A DNA stretch of 64,000 bases from positions 2,914,001 to 2,978,000 of the forward strand of contig NZ_CP134949.1 of assembly GCF_032116555.1 (NCBI RefSeq). Direction: 5' to 3'. The notes under the pieces are model-generated. The model saw only the letters and a list, made by a program, of their open reading frames with translations. It was not told the origin of the DNA and made no database searches. Positions 53,423-61,883 of this stretch are shown here, piece by piece. A program made the position numbers and the translations under genes. The stretch's first letter is position 1, and each line of letters begins with the position of its first letter. The stretch is from Halobaculum sp. XH14 (GTDB lineage: Archaea > Halobacteriota > Halobacteria > Halobacteriales > Haloferacaceae).

Positions 53423-54292
53423 ATGGTACTAGATTCGCACACCCATGCGTGGGGCCCCGCGAGCGATGAGCACCCGTGGGTCAACGGACCGCTCCTCGAC
53501 CGGGTGGATGAGTTCGAAGTGCACACCGTGTATACCGCGGACCGATTGCTCGACGATATGGATCGCAACGGCATCGATGAGGCCGTAGTCGTGGGGTACC
53601 CGATCTGCGACTGGACTGATAACTGGTATACTATCCGGGCGGTCGAAGACAGCGAGCGGTTGTCCGGTATCGTCATGATCGACCCGTTTGCCGACGACGC
53701 GAGTGAGCAGTTTAGGGAGTGTATGGCCGTCGACGGCGTCATCGGAATTCGGCTGGGCGGAGCGTGCCCGTACGATCGGATGTGGGAAACATTCGACCCG
53801 GACGTATCGTGGCTGCGAGAGACGCTCGACGAGACGGCGTTTTGGGAGACCGCCGTCGAAACCGACGCAGTCGTCCAGCTCCTCTGTGACCACAGGCAGC
53901 TCGATCAGGTGATTGACATCGTCGAGACCTATCCCGAACTGACCTACCTGATCGACCATTTCGCACACGCCGGTCCGGACACGCCGAAAGACGAGGGAAC
54001 GTTCGCGCAGTTCGAACGACTCGCCGAATACGAGACCGTTGCCGCGAAAATCTCCGAGGTTCCCCACATGTCGGAGCTGGGTTTTCCATACGGCGACATG
54101 CACGCCCACGTCGCGTGGCTCGTCGACCGATTCGGTAAAGAGCGAGTGATCTGGGGGTCTGACTACCCGAACGTCAGTGATGTGGCCACCTACGGCGAGG
54201 CGTACCACTGGCTTCGATCCGTCGATTGTCTCTCCGAGACGGATCGACGGTGGCTCAGGGGCCGGTCGTTCCGACGGCACGTCGGCCTCTAG
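53423..54292 (+). CDS. Amidohydrolase-2-family hydrolase, sugar lactonase candidate
   Basis: A 289-residue TIM-barrel hydrolase. The metal motif HTH is at residues 6-8 (LDSHTHAWG). Later ligands appear as His in LIDHFAHAG and Asp in WGSDYPN. This family includes L-fuconolactonase and L-rhamnono-lactonase as well as dicarboxylate lactonases. A TATA-like box at 53391-53400 is 26 bases before the ATG, giving a leaderless message. It closes the sugar island next to the FAH-family gene, so hydrolysis of rhamnono- or apionolactone is plausible but unproved. Confidence 0.78.
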   Translation: MVLDSHTHAWGPASDEHPWVNGPLLDRVDEFEVHTVYTADRLLDDMDRNGIDEAVVVGYPICDWTDNWYTIRAVEDSERLSGIVMIDPFADDASEQFRECMAVDGVIGIRLGGACPYDRMWETFDPDVSWLRETLDETAFWETAVETDAVVQLLCDHRQLDQVIDIVETYPELTYLIDHFAHAGPDTPKDEGTFAQFERLAEYETVAAKISEVPHMSELGFPYGDMHAHVAWLVDRFGKERVIWGSDYPNVSDVATYGEAYHWLRSVDCLSETDRRWLRGRSFRRHVGL

Positions 54293-54359
54293 TCCCTGGC
54301 CGTCACGTCGGGCCGGTTGCCCCAGTCCTCCTTGGCTCCCACACCGTACATCGAGGTCT

Positions 54360-54575
54360 CTCGAACGCTACGTCGATGTTGGACACGACAGTATCGTCAT
54401 CGAACCGAGCGGCCATGTGCTGGTTCAGCGCGAATACGAACGGTTGCTCGCGATGGAGCAGTATCGTCACTTCGCATCCAATCGCGTCGAGTTCGAGGAA
54501 TACATCTATGGGTTGCTTGATCACGAGGCTCTCGGGGACGCGTCATGCGACGGTTCGGGGGAACGGATTGCATGA
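54360..54575 (+). pseudogene. C-terminal fragment of an unrecognised protein
   Basis: The frame reads VGHDSIVIEPSGHVLVQREY, then ERLLAMEQYRHFASNRVEFE and EYIYGLLDHEALGD before a stop. The acidic, regularly helical composition looks like real haloarchaeal protein, but there is no start, and upstream it collides with the end of the lactonase-like gene. I do not recognise the family. Confidence 0.35.
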
Positions 54576-54736
54576 TTGCAGATCACAGCCACTGCCAGCT
54601 ACGGACGCGTGGGTTCGAATTACACGCGGGGGCCGTCCGTTCCTCTCGTCCGGCAATTCCGGACGGTGGGTCCCCAGCGTGAGTACCAATATGAAGTCAG
54701 TCATCCGTATTTGTGCAGATAGGGCACCCGTTGGGA

Positions 54737-54791
54737 GTGTCCGACTCCGGTTCGTTACTCTCCAGGCGGTTCGCACTGAGGAGTCGGACAC
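54737..54791. repeat. Perfect 12-base inverted repeat with 31-base loop
   Basis: GTGTCCGACTCC at 54737-54748 is exactly complementary to GGAGTCGGACAC at 54780-54791. It lies at the 3' edge of the SDR pseudogene. It could be a hairpin terminator, a small mobile-element end pair or a regulator site; no T-run follows on either strand. Confidence 0.55.
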
Positions 54792-55640
54792 GACAATGCT
54801 TCCGAAATAATCGGATCCATTGTCACGGTGGATTTGACTGCGGCTGCGACGTCGCCTGGCTCGCCAACGTATTGAGTTGCAACGGTGTTTTTCGACGTCC
54901 TCCCAGTCGTCCACGACCATGTTTCGAAATCGTGCCGTCTCGACGGGTCCTACACAGGGGGCGTTCTCCGTCACGCCGGTCGGCCACTACTCAACTGCCA
55001 CTTGCCGAGTGAGATTCGACACCGCAGCTTTCGACCCACAGTCGGCTACCGAGTCGATCCAGCGGCAAGTCCTCGCTGAGCGGAGCTGTTGACGATGCGC
55101 CCACATGGACTTTCTGGAGACAGGGAAGAGCGAGTTTCGAGCAGAGGAATGGTCCCAGGAAGTTGACGCCGAGTACGACATTCGAGTATCCGATGTTTAG
55201 CTCAGTGACGCGGGTGCATGCAGCGATTCCGCGTTATTGGCGAGGATATCCAGGCGATCGAACTCCTCGGCGTCGTATCGACGAGATCGCTGACGTCCTG
55301 ATCTGTCGAAACCTCCGGCTCACGAACCACCGCCGTTCTGCCGTCGGCACGGATCCGTTCGACCGTGGTGCCGGACGCATGCTCGAGTCATGGGCCATCC
55401 GTGATCTCGGCGACGACAGCGGTCGTCTTCTCGTGTACAGTCCGTTCACTCGGGTCGTCGTTCTCTCGCCATCCTCGTCGAGGGATGTCTTTGTACGCCG
55501 CCAATCCCGTCCGAGCTCCCGTTCCGCACGGTTCGTTTTTCGATTCGATGACGCCTCTGTGAACTCGAGCGAGGATGCGTTCTCAACCGAGCGGTTCCCA
55601 CATAGCCACTACCCGGAACCCGAGGTGGTTGGTGTTTGAT
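54790..55640 (-). pseudogene. Decayed short-chain dehydrogenase/reductase (SDR)
   Basis: Minus-strand blocks in family order, in shifting frames: GSSDGIGG (cofactor loop), VNGLYT, then RADGRTAVVREPEVSTDQDV, SDLVDT, LDILANNAES (the NNAG motif), VVLGVNFLGPFLCSKLALP and GEPGDVAAAV near the C-terminus. Stops and frameshifts occur throughout, and the catalytic YxxxK is not clear. It was a classical SDR and is now dead. Confidence 0.6.
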
Positions 55641-55814
55641 GTGGACAAACGACCATGAACGGCCCAACCGGCATCATCGAACAGTGAGGCGTTACACGCG
55701 TATCTTTGTAATTTAGAACGGCTCTCCCGGAGACGATATCTGAGTTGTCATCAGCGTCCCCATCGCAATCGTTCGATTCGACCCAGCCGATGGTTTCCCC
55801 AGAACGGGTCACAG

Positions 55815-55989
55815 ACACGAACCAGATGCTCGAACAGTCGATGGCCGAGGACATCTTCTCTACTCGAGCAACTGGCCCCACCAGACGCTCGAGTCGGCAA
55901 CGTGGGCGTTCACCAACCCGGCGTTCGACGAGGACCTCCGGACGGCCATCCTCTACGAGAACGCCGAGGAATCCCCGGGATCTATCTGA
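55815..55989 (+). pseudogene. C-terminal relic of a second amidohydrolase-2-family protein
   Basis: MLEQSMAEDIF continues after a one-base shift as YSSNWPHQTLESATWAFTNP and AFDEDLRTAILYENAEE, which matches the SSDWPHxTxD...ILxxNAxxLY ending of amidohydrolase-2 proteins. The key Asp is replaced by Asn in SSNWPH. It is followed by the Rieske relic, a pairing seen in aromatic or phthalate-like catabolic clusters. Confidence 0.55.
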
Positions 55990-55995
55990 GCTCGA

Positions 55996-56343
55996 ACCAG
56001 CACACCGAAACGGCGGACGTGAACGACCTGGAACCGGGGAACGGCATGGACGTGAAGGTCGACGGGATCGAGATCGCGCCGTTCAACGTCGACGGCGAGT
56101 ACCACGCCCTCAGCAACCGGTGGCCCACCAACGTGCGCCGCTCTGCAAGGTTGGTGAGAAGACGAGAACGGTGAGAAGTGCTGGAACGAGAACCGTGGTG
56201 GCTTTACCGACGCACCAGCAGTCACCTGCCCGTGGCACCTGTGGGGGGATCGATCTCGAGAGCGGCGACATGAGACGTCCGGCACGTGTATCGGCGTGTT
56301 TGACGTGAAAATGGATGACGACAAGGTGCTTGTGGACGGTTGA
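55996..56343 (+). pseudogene. Decayed Rieske [2Fe-2S] ferredoxin-like protein
   Basis: The frame from 55996 reads DVNDLEPGNGMDVKVDGIEI, APFNVDGEYHALSNR, then needs a shift to recover HQRAPLCKVGE and another to recover VTCPWHLW and IGVFDVKMDDDKVLV before TGA. The second cluster motif CPWHLW is intact, but the first Cys-His pair is damaged (the cysteine of CPH is lost). It is an electron-transfer component of an oxygenase or similar system, no longer functional. Confidence 0.65.
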
Positions 56344-57131
56344 GACGCTAGTCGTCCGACAGGTCGCGTTCAAAGTCGCGACTCTCACGGGATTACGACC
56401 GCTGTTGGCCCGATTTCACAGTGTCTGTCCGTGCGCTGAAATAATTGTATGAAGGTTGATTGTTCTGGTGTATGCATTCTTAATCGATATATCTGGCACT
56501 CTTCTGGCTCCCATGGATTTCGTGGTGAGATTGGATCAGCTGCGATGAGAGATTTTCGACAGTTCCGGTGCGCTATTGACGAACGCCACTGCATCAGTGG
56601 GATAGATACGCCGTGCTACAGTGTGTCGTTCGAAACCGATCCGCGATTTTTCCATTATACTGGCCCAAATTGGCTATTTTTCGAACGTATCTGAATCGAG
56701 AGTCGGCACTAGCACCGTCTGTTGTCAGATTGGTCCAGAGAGATTGGATAAGCCCCTACTACTGAGCTCGCACACGATACCCCGTAGCGGTCATTCAGCT
56801 GTACCCTGTTGCAGACGATCAGTCGACACTGCTTGGAGAACTGATTGTAATTCTACTATAAATTATGTTTTATATGTGTGGATTCTCGATGTGGATTGCG
56901 AGCGATACTACCGTGCGTGAGAGTGGCGACGAATATCTTCGCTCCAGCCGGATATCGAAACTCCGTGATCAACCCTCACCGATCGGACGATGCCGACGAT
57001 TCAATCGGATGGCTGAGAGCAGGAGACGGCCGAGGGATCGTTCGACGGTGAGTAAACGGACGACGTGGGTTCGTTGTCGAAATCGGATACACAGTCTCCG
57101 TCCATCACGCGTGGACTCGTCTCGTGTGGGG
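56344..57131. other. Region without a supported gene
   Basis: About 790 bases, more AT-rich than the neighbours. Several short frames (for example 56449-56694 and 56865-57203) have no recognisable motif and unusual composition (Cys, Trp and Phe rich). I see no RNA gene or terminator with confidence. Confidence 0.4.
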
Positions 57132-57485
57132 TCAGTTCGAGTGACTCAGTGCCTGAAGCTCCCGAACCCGATTTCGAATCGTCACCGGCGTCACGTCCGC
57201 TAAGTCAGCGAGTTCCGCCTGCGTGACCCGTTCGGCCAGCTCGATCCCCGCGACGTAGACACACGCTGCGGCGACCCCGTTGGGATTTCGACCGTTCGCG
57301 ATACCCGCATCGACCGCATCACGAGCAAGTCGCTGTGCCCGCTGTTCGACCGCAGACGCGAGTCGCGCCACGAGTTCGGGTGGCTGGCGAGGCTTCGCAT
57401 CGAGTCCGAGTTCGGCGTTCAGCACCCGATATCCCAGCCGCACCTTCGGCTCCTCACACCGCGCGACCTCTGCAACCTCTGCCAA
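57132..57485 (-). pseudogene. tfb: TFB C-terminal cyclin-repeat fragment
   Basis: A 117-residue frame containing RLGYRVLNAELGLDAKPRQP, PPELVARLASAV, then RDAVDAGIANGRNPNGVAAA, CVYVAG and TQAELADLADVTPVTIRNRV. This is the second cyclin repeat of archaeal TFB, which binds TBP-DNA and the BRE. The zinc ribbon, B-finger and first repeat are missing. It could in principle be expressed as a decoy TFB domain, but truncation is the simpler reading. Confidence 0.65.
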
Positions 57486-57506
57486 GGGACATCGACTGCG
57501 CTCGTG

Positions 57507-57547
57507 TTAACCAACACAATCCGCGAATCCATAGGATTGTTGGTTAA
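57507..57547. promoter_or_regulatory. Near-perfect inverted repeat upstream of the HTH gene
   Basis: TTAACCAACACAATCC at 57507-57522 faces GGATTGTTGGTTAA at 57534-57547; the arms match except for two extra bases in the left arm. It lies between the TFB fragment and the HTH gene, about 85 bases upstream of the latter's start. An operator for the HTH protein or ends of a small element are both possible. Confidence 0.5.
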
Positions 57548-57629
57548 GACGATGAGGCGACTCCCGTGCCTGCTGACTGTAACACTACTCGAAACTTCTT
57601 TATATATAATTTTCGTACTATGTTACACT

Positions 57630-58553
57630 GTGCTCAGGCGCATCGAACTCGAGGTCCTCGCCACGGTCGACCGCGGCGACACGATCTCCGAGCTCGCGAT
57701 GAAGCTCGACCACAGCGAGAGCTACCTCTCCCGTGCCGTCGCCGACCTCGTCGAGAAGGGGCTCGTCTACACGGAACGCGACGGCCGCCGAAAGCGAGTA
57801 GTCCCATCGGATGCTCGTACTGTCGAACTCTACCAGGACCTCGTCCGCCAGCACTCCCACATCGACTTCCCCGAGCTGCTGACCGGCAAGGCACTCGAGG
57901 TGCTGTACTACATCGACCAGCCACGAACAGTCTCCGAGATCGCCGACCGGAGCGACAACTACCGCAACACGGTTAACCGCGTCCTCAAACGGTTTCGCGA
58001 CCGTGGGCTCGTCGGGACGGCCGACGGCCACTACGAGTTCAACGCCGACCTCGACCGCCTCCACGCGTTCGCACGTGAACTCGCACACCATCTGCATCGC
58101 CACCGCCTCGAAGCCGTCGCCCCGAAGGGCACGATTCTCTGGGAGGACTACGACGAATTCCTCGCCCAGGCCGAGACGGAGATCGACGCGGAGGCGTTCC
58201 ACGAAACCGGTCTCGCTCGGTTCGCGGCCTTCGACCTCCAGTTCCTGCTCACCGGCCACCGGTACTACGTCTACTCCAAGGAACTCAATACAGTCTCACC
58301 AGCGGAGCTGTGTTGTCACACGCTGTTAATCGACGACGGCAGCCGCCACCGCTCGTACTGTCTCCTCCTGCTCAGCCACGTCGATGTCGACGAGGAGAAC
58401 CTCCGAGAGCAGGCGGTGAAGTATGGCCTCGACGACGAAATCGACGCCTTGCTTCGCTACCTCGAGACGCACGGCGAGGTCGATGACGAGCGGCTCCCGG
58501 AGTGGAACGAGTTCCAGGAGCTGGCGGCTGACTACGAGGCACGACTATCCTGA
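57630..58553 (+). CDS. Two-winged-helix regulator of haloarchaeal type, unknown target
   Basis: A 307-residue protein with one winged helix at about residues 1-60 (DTISELAMKLDHSESYLSRA) and a second at about 78-135 (VSEIADRSDNYRNTVNRVLK), then an acidic domain of about 170 residues. A longer frame exists upstream, but the TATA-like TTTATATATAAT (57598-57610) lies about 27 bases before the GTG at 57630, which indicates a leaderless GTG start. It is convergent with the VapC gene. I have seen similar HTH proteins beside PIN or nucleotidyltransferase genes in haloarchaea; a link to the toxin-antitoxin pair is possible. Confidence 0.7.
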   Translation: MLRRIELEVLATVDRGDTISELAMKLDHSESYLSRAVADLVEKGLVYTERDGRRKRVVPSDARTVELYQDLVRQHSHIDFPELLTGKALEVLYYIDQPRTVSEIADRSDNYRNTVNRVLKRFRDRGLVGTADGHYEFNADLDRLHAFARELAHHLHRHRLEAVAPKGTILWEDYDEFLAQAETEIDAEAFHETGLARFAAFDLQFLLTGHRYYVYSKELNTVSPAELCCHTLLIDDGSRHRSYCLLLLSHVDVDEENLREQAVKYGLDDEIDALLRYLETHGEVDDERLPEWNEFQELAADYEARLS

Positions 58554-58590
58554 GACCGAACTTCGTCGCCAGCCGTGGCGTCAGCCAGCG

Positions 58591-59025
58591 TTAGTTCGGA
58601 TCGTAGGGATTCGTCGCTGTTTCGAGCCGATAGACGTCCTCGACTGCATCAAAGTCGTCGTCGAACGCATACAGGTAGCCGAGCCCCTCGGTTTGCATAT
58701 ACGCCAGAATGCAGGCATCGACGAAGGAGAGGGGTTCGTGTTGGCGAAAGATGGCCTTCCCTGTCGCGAGGGCGTCGGTGGTGAGTGAGTCGATGTGGAA
58801 GCGGGCGTTTTCTTCGATGCGATCAAGGAGATCGACGGCTGCGTCGTGGCCGGCGTGGGACGTGAGGTCGTTGAGCGTTTCCGCGAGGACGTAGTCCAGG
58901 ACGACTGCTTCGGGTAGCGTTCCATCGTCGATGCCTTGGAGCACCGGGAGCGCGGCATCGTGGGAACTATCGCGCTGGTATGCGGCGGAAAAGAGGACCG
59001 TCGTATCGATGAGTGCCCGAGGCAT
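58591..59025 (-). CDS. vapC: PIN-domain toxin, VapC type
   Basis: A 144-residue PIN nuclease, which in this family cuts RNA. Acidic residues expected for the metal site are Asp7 (ALIDTTVLFSAAY), Glu in LAETLND, Asp in SFVDACILAYM and the Asp cluster in AFDDDFDAV. Its start codon abuts the antitoxin stop (59025/59026). All motifs look intact, so it is probably active. Confidence 0.85.
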   Translation of the reverse strand: MPRALIDTTVLFSAAYQRDSSHDAALPVLQGIDDGTLPEAVVLDYVLAETLNDLTSHAGHDAAVDLLDRIEENARFHIDSLTTDALATGKAIFRQHEPLSFVDACILAYMQTEGLGYLYAFDDDFDAVEDVYRLETATNPYDPN

Positions 59026-59277
59026 TTACTCGACGTCGACGCCCCAGGCGTCGTGATCACTCGTTACATCGGTCGGCTCCTCACCAGCGTAGCCGTCGAA
59101 TTCGGCGAACGTGCCCGTTTGTTGTTGGATGAACTGTACTCGAATACTCCCGTCATCTTCGATCTGCCAGCGGAGTTGGTCGCCGTCGTCGATATCGAGT
59201 TCACGCCGAATCCGGGCGGGGATGTTTGCCTGGTTTCCAGACACCTTGCTTTCGGCGTCGATTCTGTCGCTACTCAT
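59026..59277 (-). CDS. vapB: AbrB/SpoVT-type antitoxin, VapB
   Basis: An 83-residue protein with an N-terminal swapped-hairpin AbrB domain (SKVSGNQANIPARIRRELDI, about residues 9-28, then GDQLRWQIEDDG) and an acidic tail that would wrap the toxin. The frame continues upstream, but the ATG at 59277 gives the standard start, with an AGGAGA site before it. It precedes vapC directly, the usual order, and probably autorepresses the operon. Confidence 0.8.
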   Translation of the reverse strand: MSSDRIDAESKVSGNQANIPARIRRELDIDDGDQLRWQIEDDGSIRVQFIQQQTGTFAEFDGYAGEEPTDVTSDHDAWGVDVE

Positions 59278-59346
59278 ATCTCCTAATGGGTGATCGGCCG
59301 TGAAAAGTCTAGTGTGCCGCCACACTACTTTCGATTTGGGTGCTCA

Positions 59347-59480
59347 TTTTTCGTTCGGCCGCGGCGCATTCTCGTACTTGACCATCTTCGCGGGCTTGTC
59401 GGAGATGGTGTCGTAGATCTGCTGGAGCGTCTCTTCCGCGGCGAGCAGGTTGTGGTCGTCGAGGAACTCCCGGCACGTTT
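59347..59480 (-). pseudogene. C-terminal fragment of an unrecognised haloarchaeal protein
   Basis: The frame reads CREFLDDHNLLAAEETLQQI, YDTISDKPAKMVKYENAPRP and NEK before a stop at 59347. The composition is that of a real halophile protein. Upstream it runs into unrelated sequence on both strands, so only the last about 45 residues survive. Family not recognised. Confidence 0.4.
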
Positions 59481-59529
59481 CGCTTCTCCCTTCACAGCGA
59501 CGCTATCCGCTCGCCGTCTCCGGATTCAA

Positions 59530-59926
59530 CAGAGCAGTTCAAACTGATCACAGGCCGCGACGACGACATCGAGGACATGAATGTGCTCGTACAGGCCGGC
59601 CTCGAGTACGACGTCGTCCGAGAAGAACTCGAAGCCCAGATCGAACGCCCGGGTGACGATTAGTTTGCCACGTTCGCGAACGAGGCCCTGGTCGAACTCG
59701 AGGAGCGGTACGGGGTGACCACGCCGATCGAGGGCCGCGTCCAGGAGCTCACGAATAGGTACTACCGGGGCTCGAAGTCCTCCAGGCACTCGACGAACCG
59801 ATGACTGTCGACGACCTGGCCGCCGAACTGGAGCTGGATACCGACGAGGTTCACGACAGGATCGCGTATCTCTCGGCGTTCGACCGGGTCCAACGAGAGG
59901 GCGACACAGTCCGTCCCGTGGAGTAG
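59530..59926 (+). pseudogene. Broken nucleotidyltransferase-like / winged-helix protein C-terminus
   Basis: The frame reads FKLITGRDDDIEDMNVLVQA, GLEYDVVREELEAQI, then a TAG where Gln is expected, then TFANEALVELEERYGVTTPI and ELTNRYYRG. A frameshift follows, then VLQALDEPMTVDDLAAELEL and IAYLSAFDRVQREGDTVRP before TAG at 59924-59926. The GRDDDIEDM block is like DUF6036-type nucleotidyltransferases and the end is a winged helix. One stop and one shift make it non-functional. Such genes often sit in toxin-antitoxin neighbourhoods. Confidence 0.5.
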
Positions 59927-59937
59927 TCCGCTCACGA

Positions 59938-60341
59938 CTATGGGGAGGGAAGGCGGCCGTCTGGTCGGGGAACGCGGCCACGCTTGATCTCGTGATCGAC
60001 GCGACGCAGGTGCTTCCAACCGCCTTCTGGTGAGCGCTGCTGCCAGTCAGGGCAGGTACACGACTCGTCGATGACGTCGGCTTCGTACCTGTTGCCGGAC
60101 GCGGACTGTACCTCGTAGCGGCCACCTTTCGAGAGGAGCGAGACGTCCATCGCTTCGGCGACGGCACGCTTCGTGCGGGGCTCGAGATCGTCCTGTGACT
60201 CTGCGTTCTCGTCGACGACCAGTCGGTCGCGAACGTCGGCGTGTCCACACCCTCGACCCCGTCCGCATCGCGCTCGGCTGCCTGCTCGAATCCCTGTTCA
60301 TCCACCGAAACGACGTCACTGATGGCGTTCTCACTAGACAT
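59938..60341 (-). pseudogene. SWIM zinc-finger protein, frameshifted and missing a zinc ligand
   Basis: From ATG at 60341 the frame gives MSSENAISDVVSVDEQ and DTPTFATD. A shift near 60235 then gives DRLVVDENAESQDDLEPRTK and MDVSLLSKGGRYEVQSASGN, ending with ESCTCPDWQQRSPEGGWKHL and RRVDHEIKRGRVPRPDGRLP. SWIM domains need CxC...CxH; here the third ligand is Trp (GGWKHL), so both the frame and the zinc site are broken. Haloarchaeal SWIM proteins of this kind are common on plasmids. Confidence 0.6.
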
Positions 60342-60543
60342 TGGTCTCACTACGACCGAAGGCGCTCACTCGGCGTCTTCGTTCGACACCACGACTCTCC
60401 AGCCGTGGCTCTCACACCGACCGACAGGTCCGCGCGCCGCTCGCGCCAGATGTCTGGTCACCCAGCCAGCACCGCGCGCCGACCCGCCCAGCGCGACCGT
60501 CCAGCGGAGTAAGCGCAGCGGGTGAGCCCGCGAACCCCTGGGC

Positions 60544-60633
60544 TTACCCGCTGGCGTCCAACCAGACGCCCGCACGCCCGGACTGGTCGGTGACGAGGGC
60601 GCGCTGGGCGGCAGCGGCGAGCGGGGCGTGCCG
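60544..60633. repeat. GC-rich dispersed repeat, copy 2 (partner at 24162-24292)
   Basis: It shares the TTACCCGCTGGCGTC block and the block ending in GGCGGCAGCGGCGAGCGGGG with copy 1, minus about 45 internal bases. In both places it adjoins broken genes (TFB relic at copy 1, SWIM relic at copy 2). The surrounding 60400-60540 is also very GC-rich and holds no recognisable gene. Confidence 0.6.
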
Positions 60634-60798
60634 GTGAGGATATCCTGTGTATCCTTGGGAGCTACAGACGACACAACGGGTATCGGCATCAAACCCCGAT
60701 CACCCAGTGCAGACGGTGGCACTGACACGAGGTGTCGCTGCCGCTTATCAGTAGTCCCCAAGAACAATCCATCATACCGATTCGCCGTGTAGATGGAG

Positions 60799-61845
60799 TT
60801 ATTCTGCGAGTGGGAGCTGGACAACGAAGACGGCGCCCATCGGCTCATTGTCTTCCGCCCAGATCTCGCCCCCGTATTCGGTGACAAGCGTGTCTACAAG
60901 GTAGAGGCCGATTCCTGTGCCAGGACTTCCGAGCCCTCGCTGCCCTTTGCCGAAAACGGTGTCTTTGTGATCGTCGGAAATTCCGGACCCGTTGTCGGCG
61001 ATTCGAACTTCAACCTCGTCGTCTCGGACCTCACACGAAACCTCGATATGAGGGGTATCCGCGTCATTGTGTTGGACAGCGTTGTTGAGGAGGTTCCGGA
61101 AGACCGAACTGAGCATACTGTTCGCAGCGACCTCCACATCAGGCGGGGGGGTTTCCAGGACGAACTCTGCCTCCGGGAAGGACTCCTCGCGAAGCGACAG
61201 CTCGGTTTCGAGGACTGAACCCAGTGGCACGGGTTCCACGGTAGGCGCTTCATCTGAGACAACCGTTTCCACGTACTCACGCGCGACCTCGGTCAGTTCA
61301 ACGACGTGTTCCCCGCTGGCAAGAATATTCTGCAGGTAGTCGCGGCCCTCGTCGTCGACGTGGTCTTCGAGCAGTTCTGCCCAGCCGAGTACGACCGCCA
61401 TATCGTTGCGGATATCGTGCCGAACGATCCGATTCAACAGTTCAAGCTCTTGCTCGCGACGTTTTTGATCCGTGATGTCGGTGGAGATACCGACGATCTC
61501 CGAGACGTTCCCCGCCTCATCTCGGAGGATAACTTGCCGAGTGAGCGTCCATCGGACCGAACCATCCGGGCGAACGATGCGCCCTTCATACTCGGTGTCA
61601 CGGAGTTCGCGGGTTGATTCCTCGATGTTTGCACGAACACGCTCTCGGTCGTCGGGGTGAATCGTCTCGATCAGTGTATTGATGTCGTCTTTGATTTCGT
61701 CGGGTGGGATCCCCCAGACCTCCTCGAATCCGGCACTGATGTACTCGAATTCCCCGGGCTCGGACGCTGTCCAGAGAGCCACGCCGTCGAGTTCATCGAA
61801 AAGCGACCGAAAATCACGATGATTACCAAGCGAGGAGTTGTTCAT
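60799..61845 (-). CDS. PAS-domain sensor histidine kinase
   Basis: A 348-residue soluble kinase. The PAS domain covers about residues 12-128 (FEYISAGFEEVWGIPPDEI; GEIVRPDGSVRWT-like block; VGISTDITDQK). The phosphoacceptor is His143 in RIVRHDIRNDM. The ATPase domain has the N box NLLNNAVQHND, G1 DNGSGIS and G2 GTGIGLYLV. No membrane segment is present, so it senses a cytoplasmic signal such as redox, ligand or light. A TATA-like AATTTATCC (61867-61878 region, minus strand) lies about 27 bases before the ATG, implying a leaderless message. No response regulator is adjacent, as is common in haloarchaea. Confidence 0.9.
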   Translation of the reverse strand: MNNSSLGNHRDFRSLFDELDGVALWTASEPGEFEYISAGFEEVWGIPPDEIKDDINTLIETIHPDDRERVRANIEESTRELRDTEYEGRIVRPDGSVRWTLTRQVILRDEAGNVSEIVGISTDITDQKRREQELELLNRIVRHDIRNDMAVVLGWAELLEDHVDDEGRDYLQNILASGEHVVELTEVAREYVETVVSDEAPTVEPVPLGSVLETELSLREESFPEAEFVLETPPPDVEVAANSMLSSVFRNLLNNAVQHNDADTPHIEVSCEVRDDEVEVRIADNGSGISDDHKDTVFGKGQRGLGSPGTGIGLYLVDTLVTEYGGEIWAEDNEPMGAVFVVQLPLAE

Positions 61846-61883
61846 ACGGTTTCCTGTAGCCCAAATCGGATAAATTCTGGTTC

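Noticed and set aside
54600-54650. tRNA-like GGTTCGAATT T-loop motif
   Set aside because: No matching acceptor, D or anticodon stems could be built around it and the T-stem does not pair.
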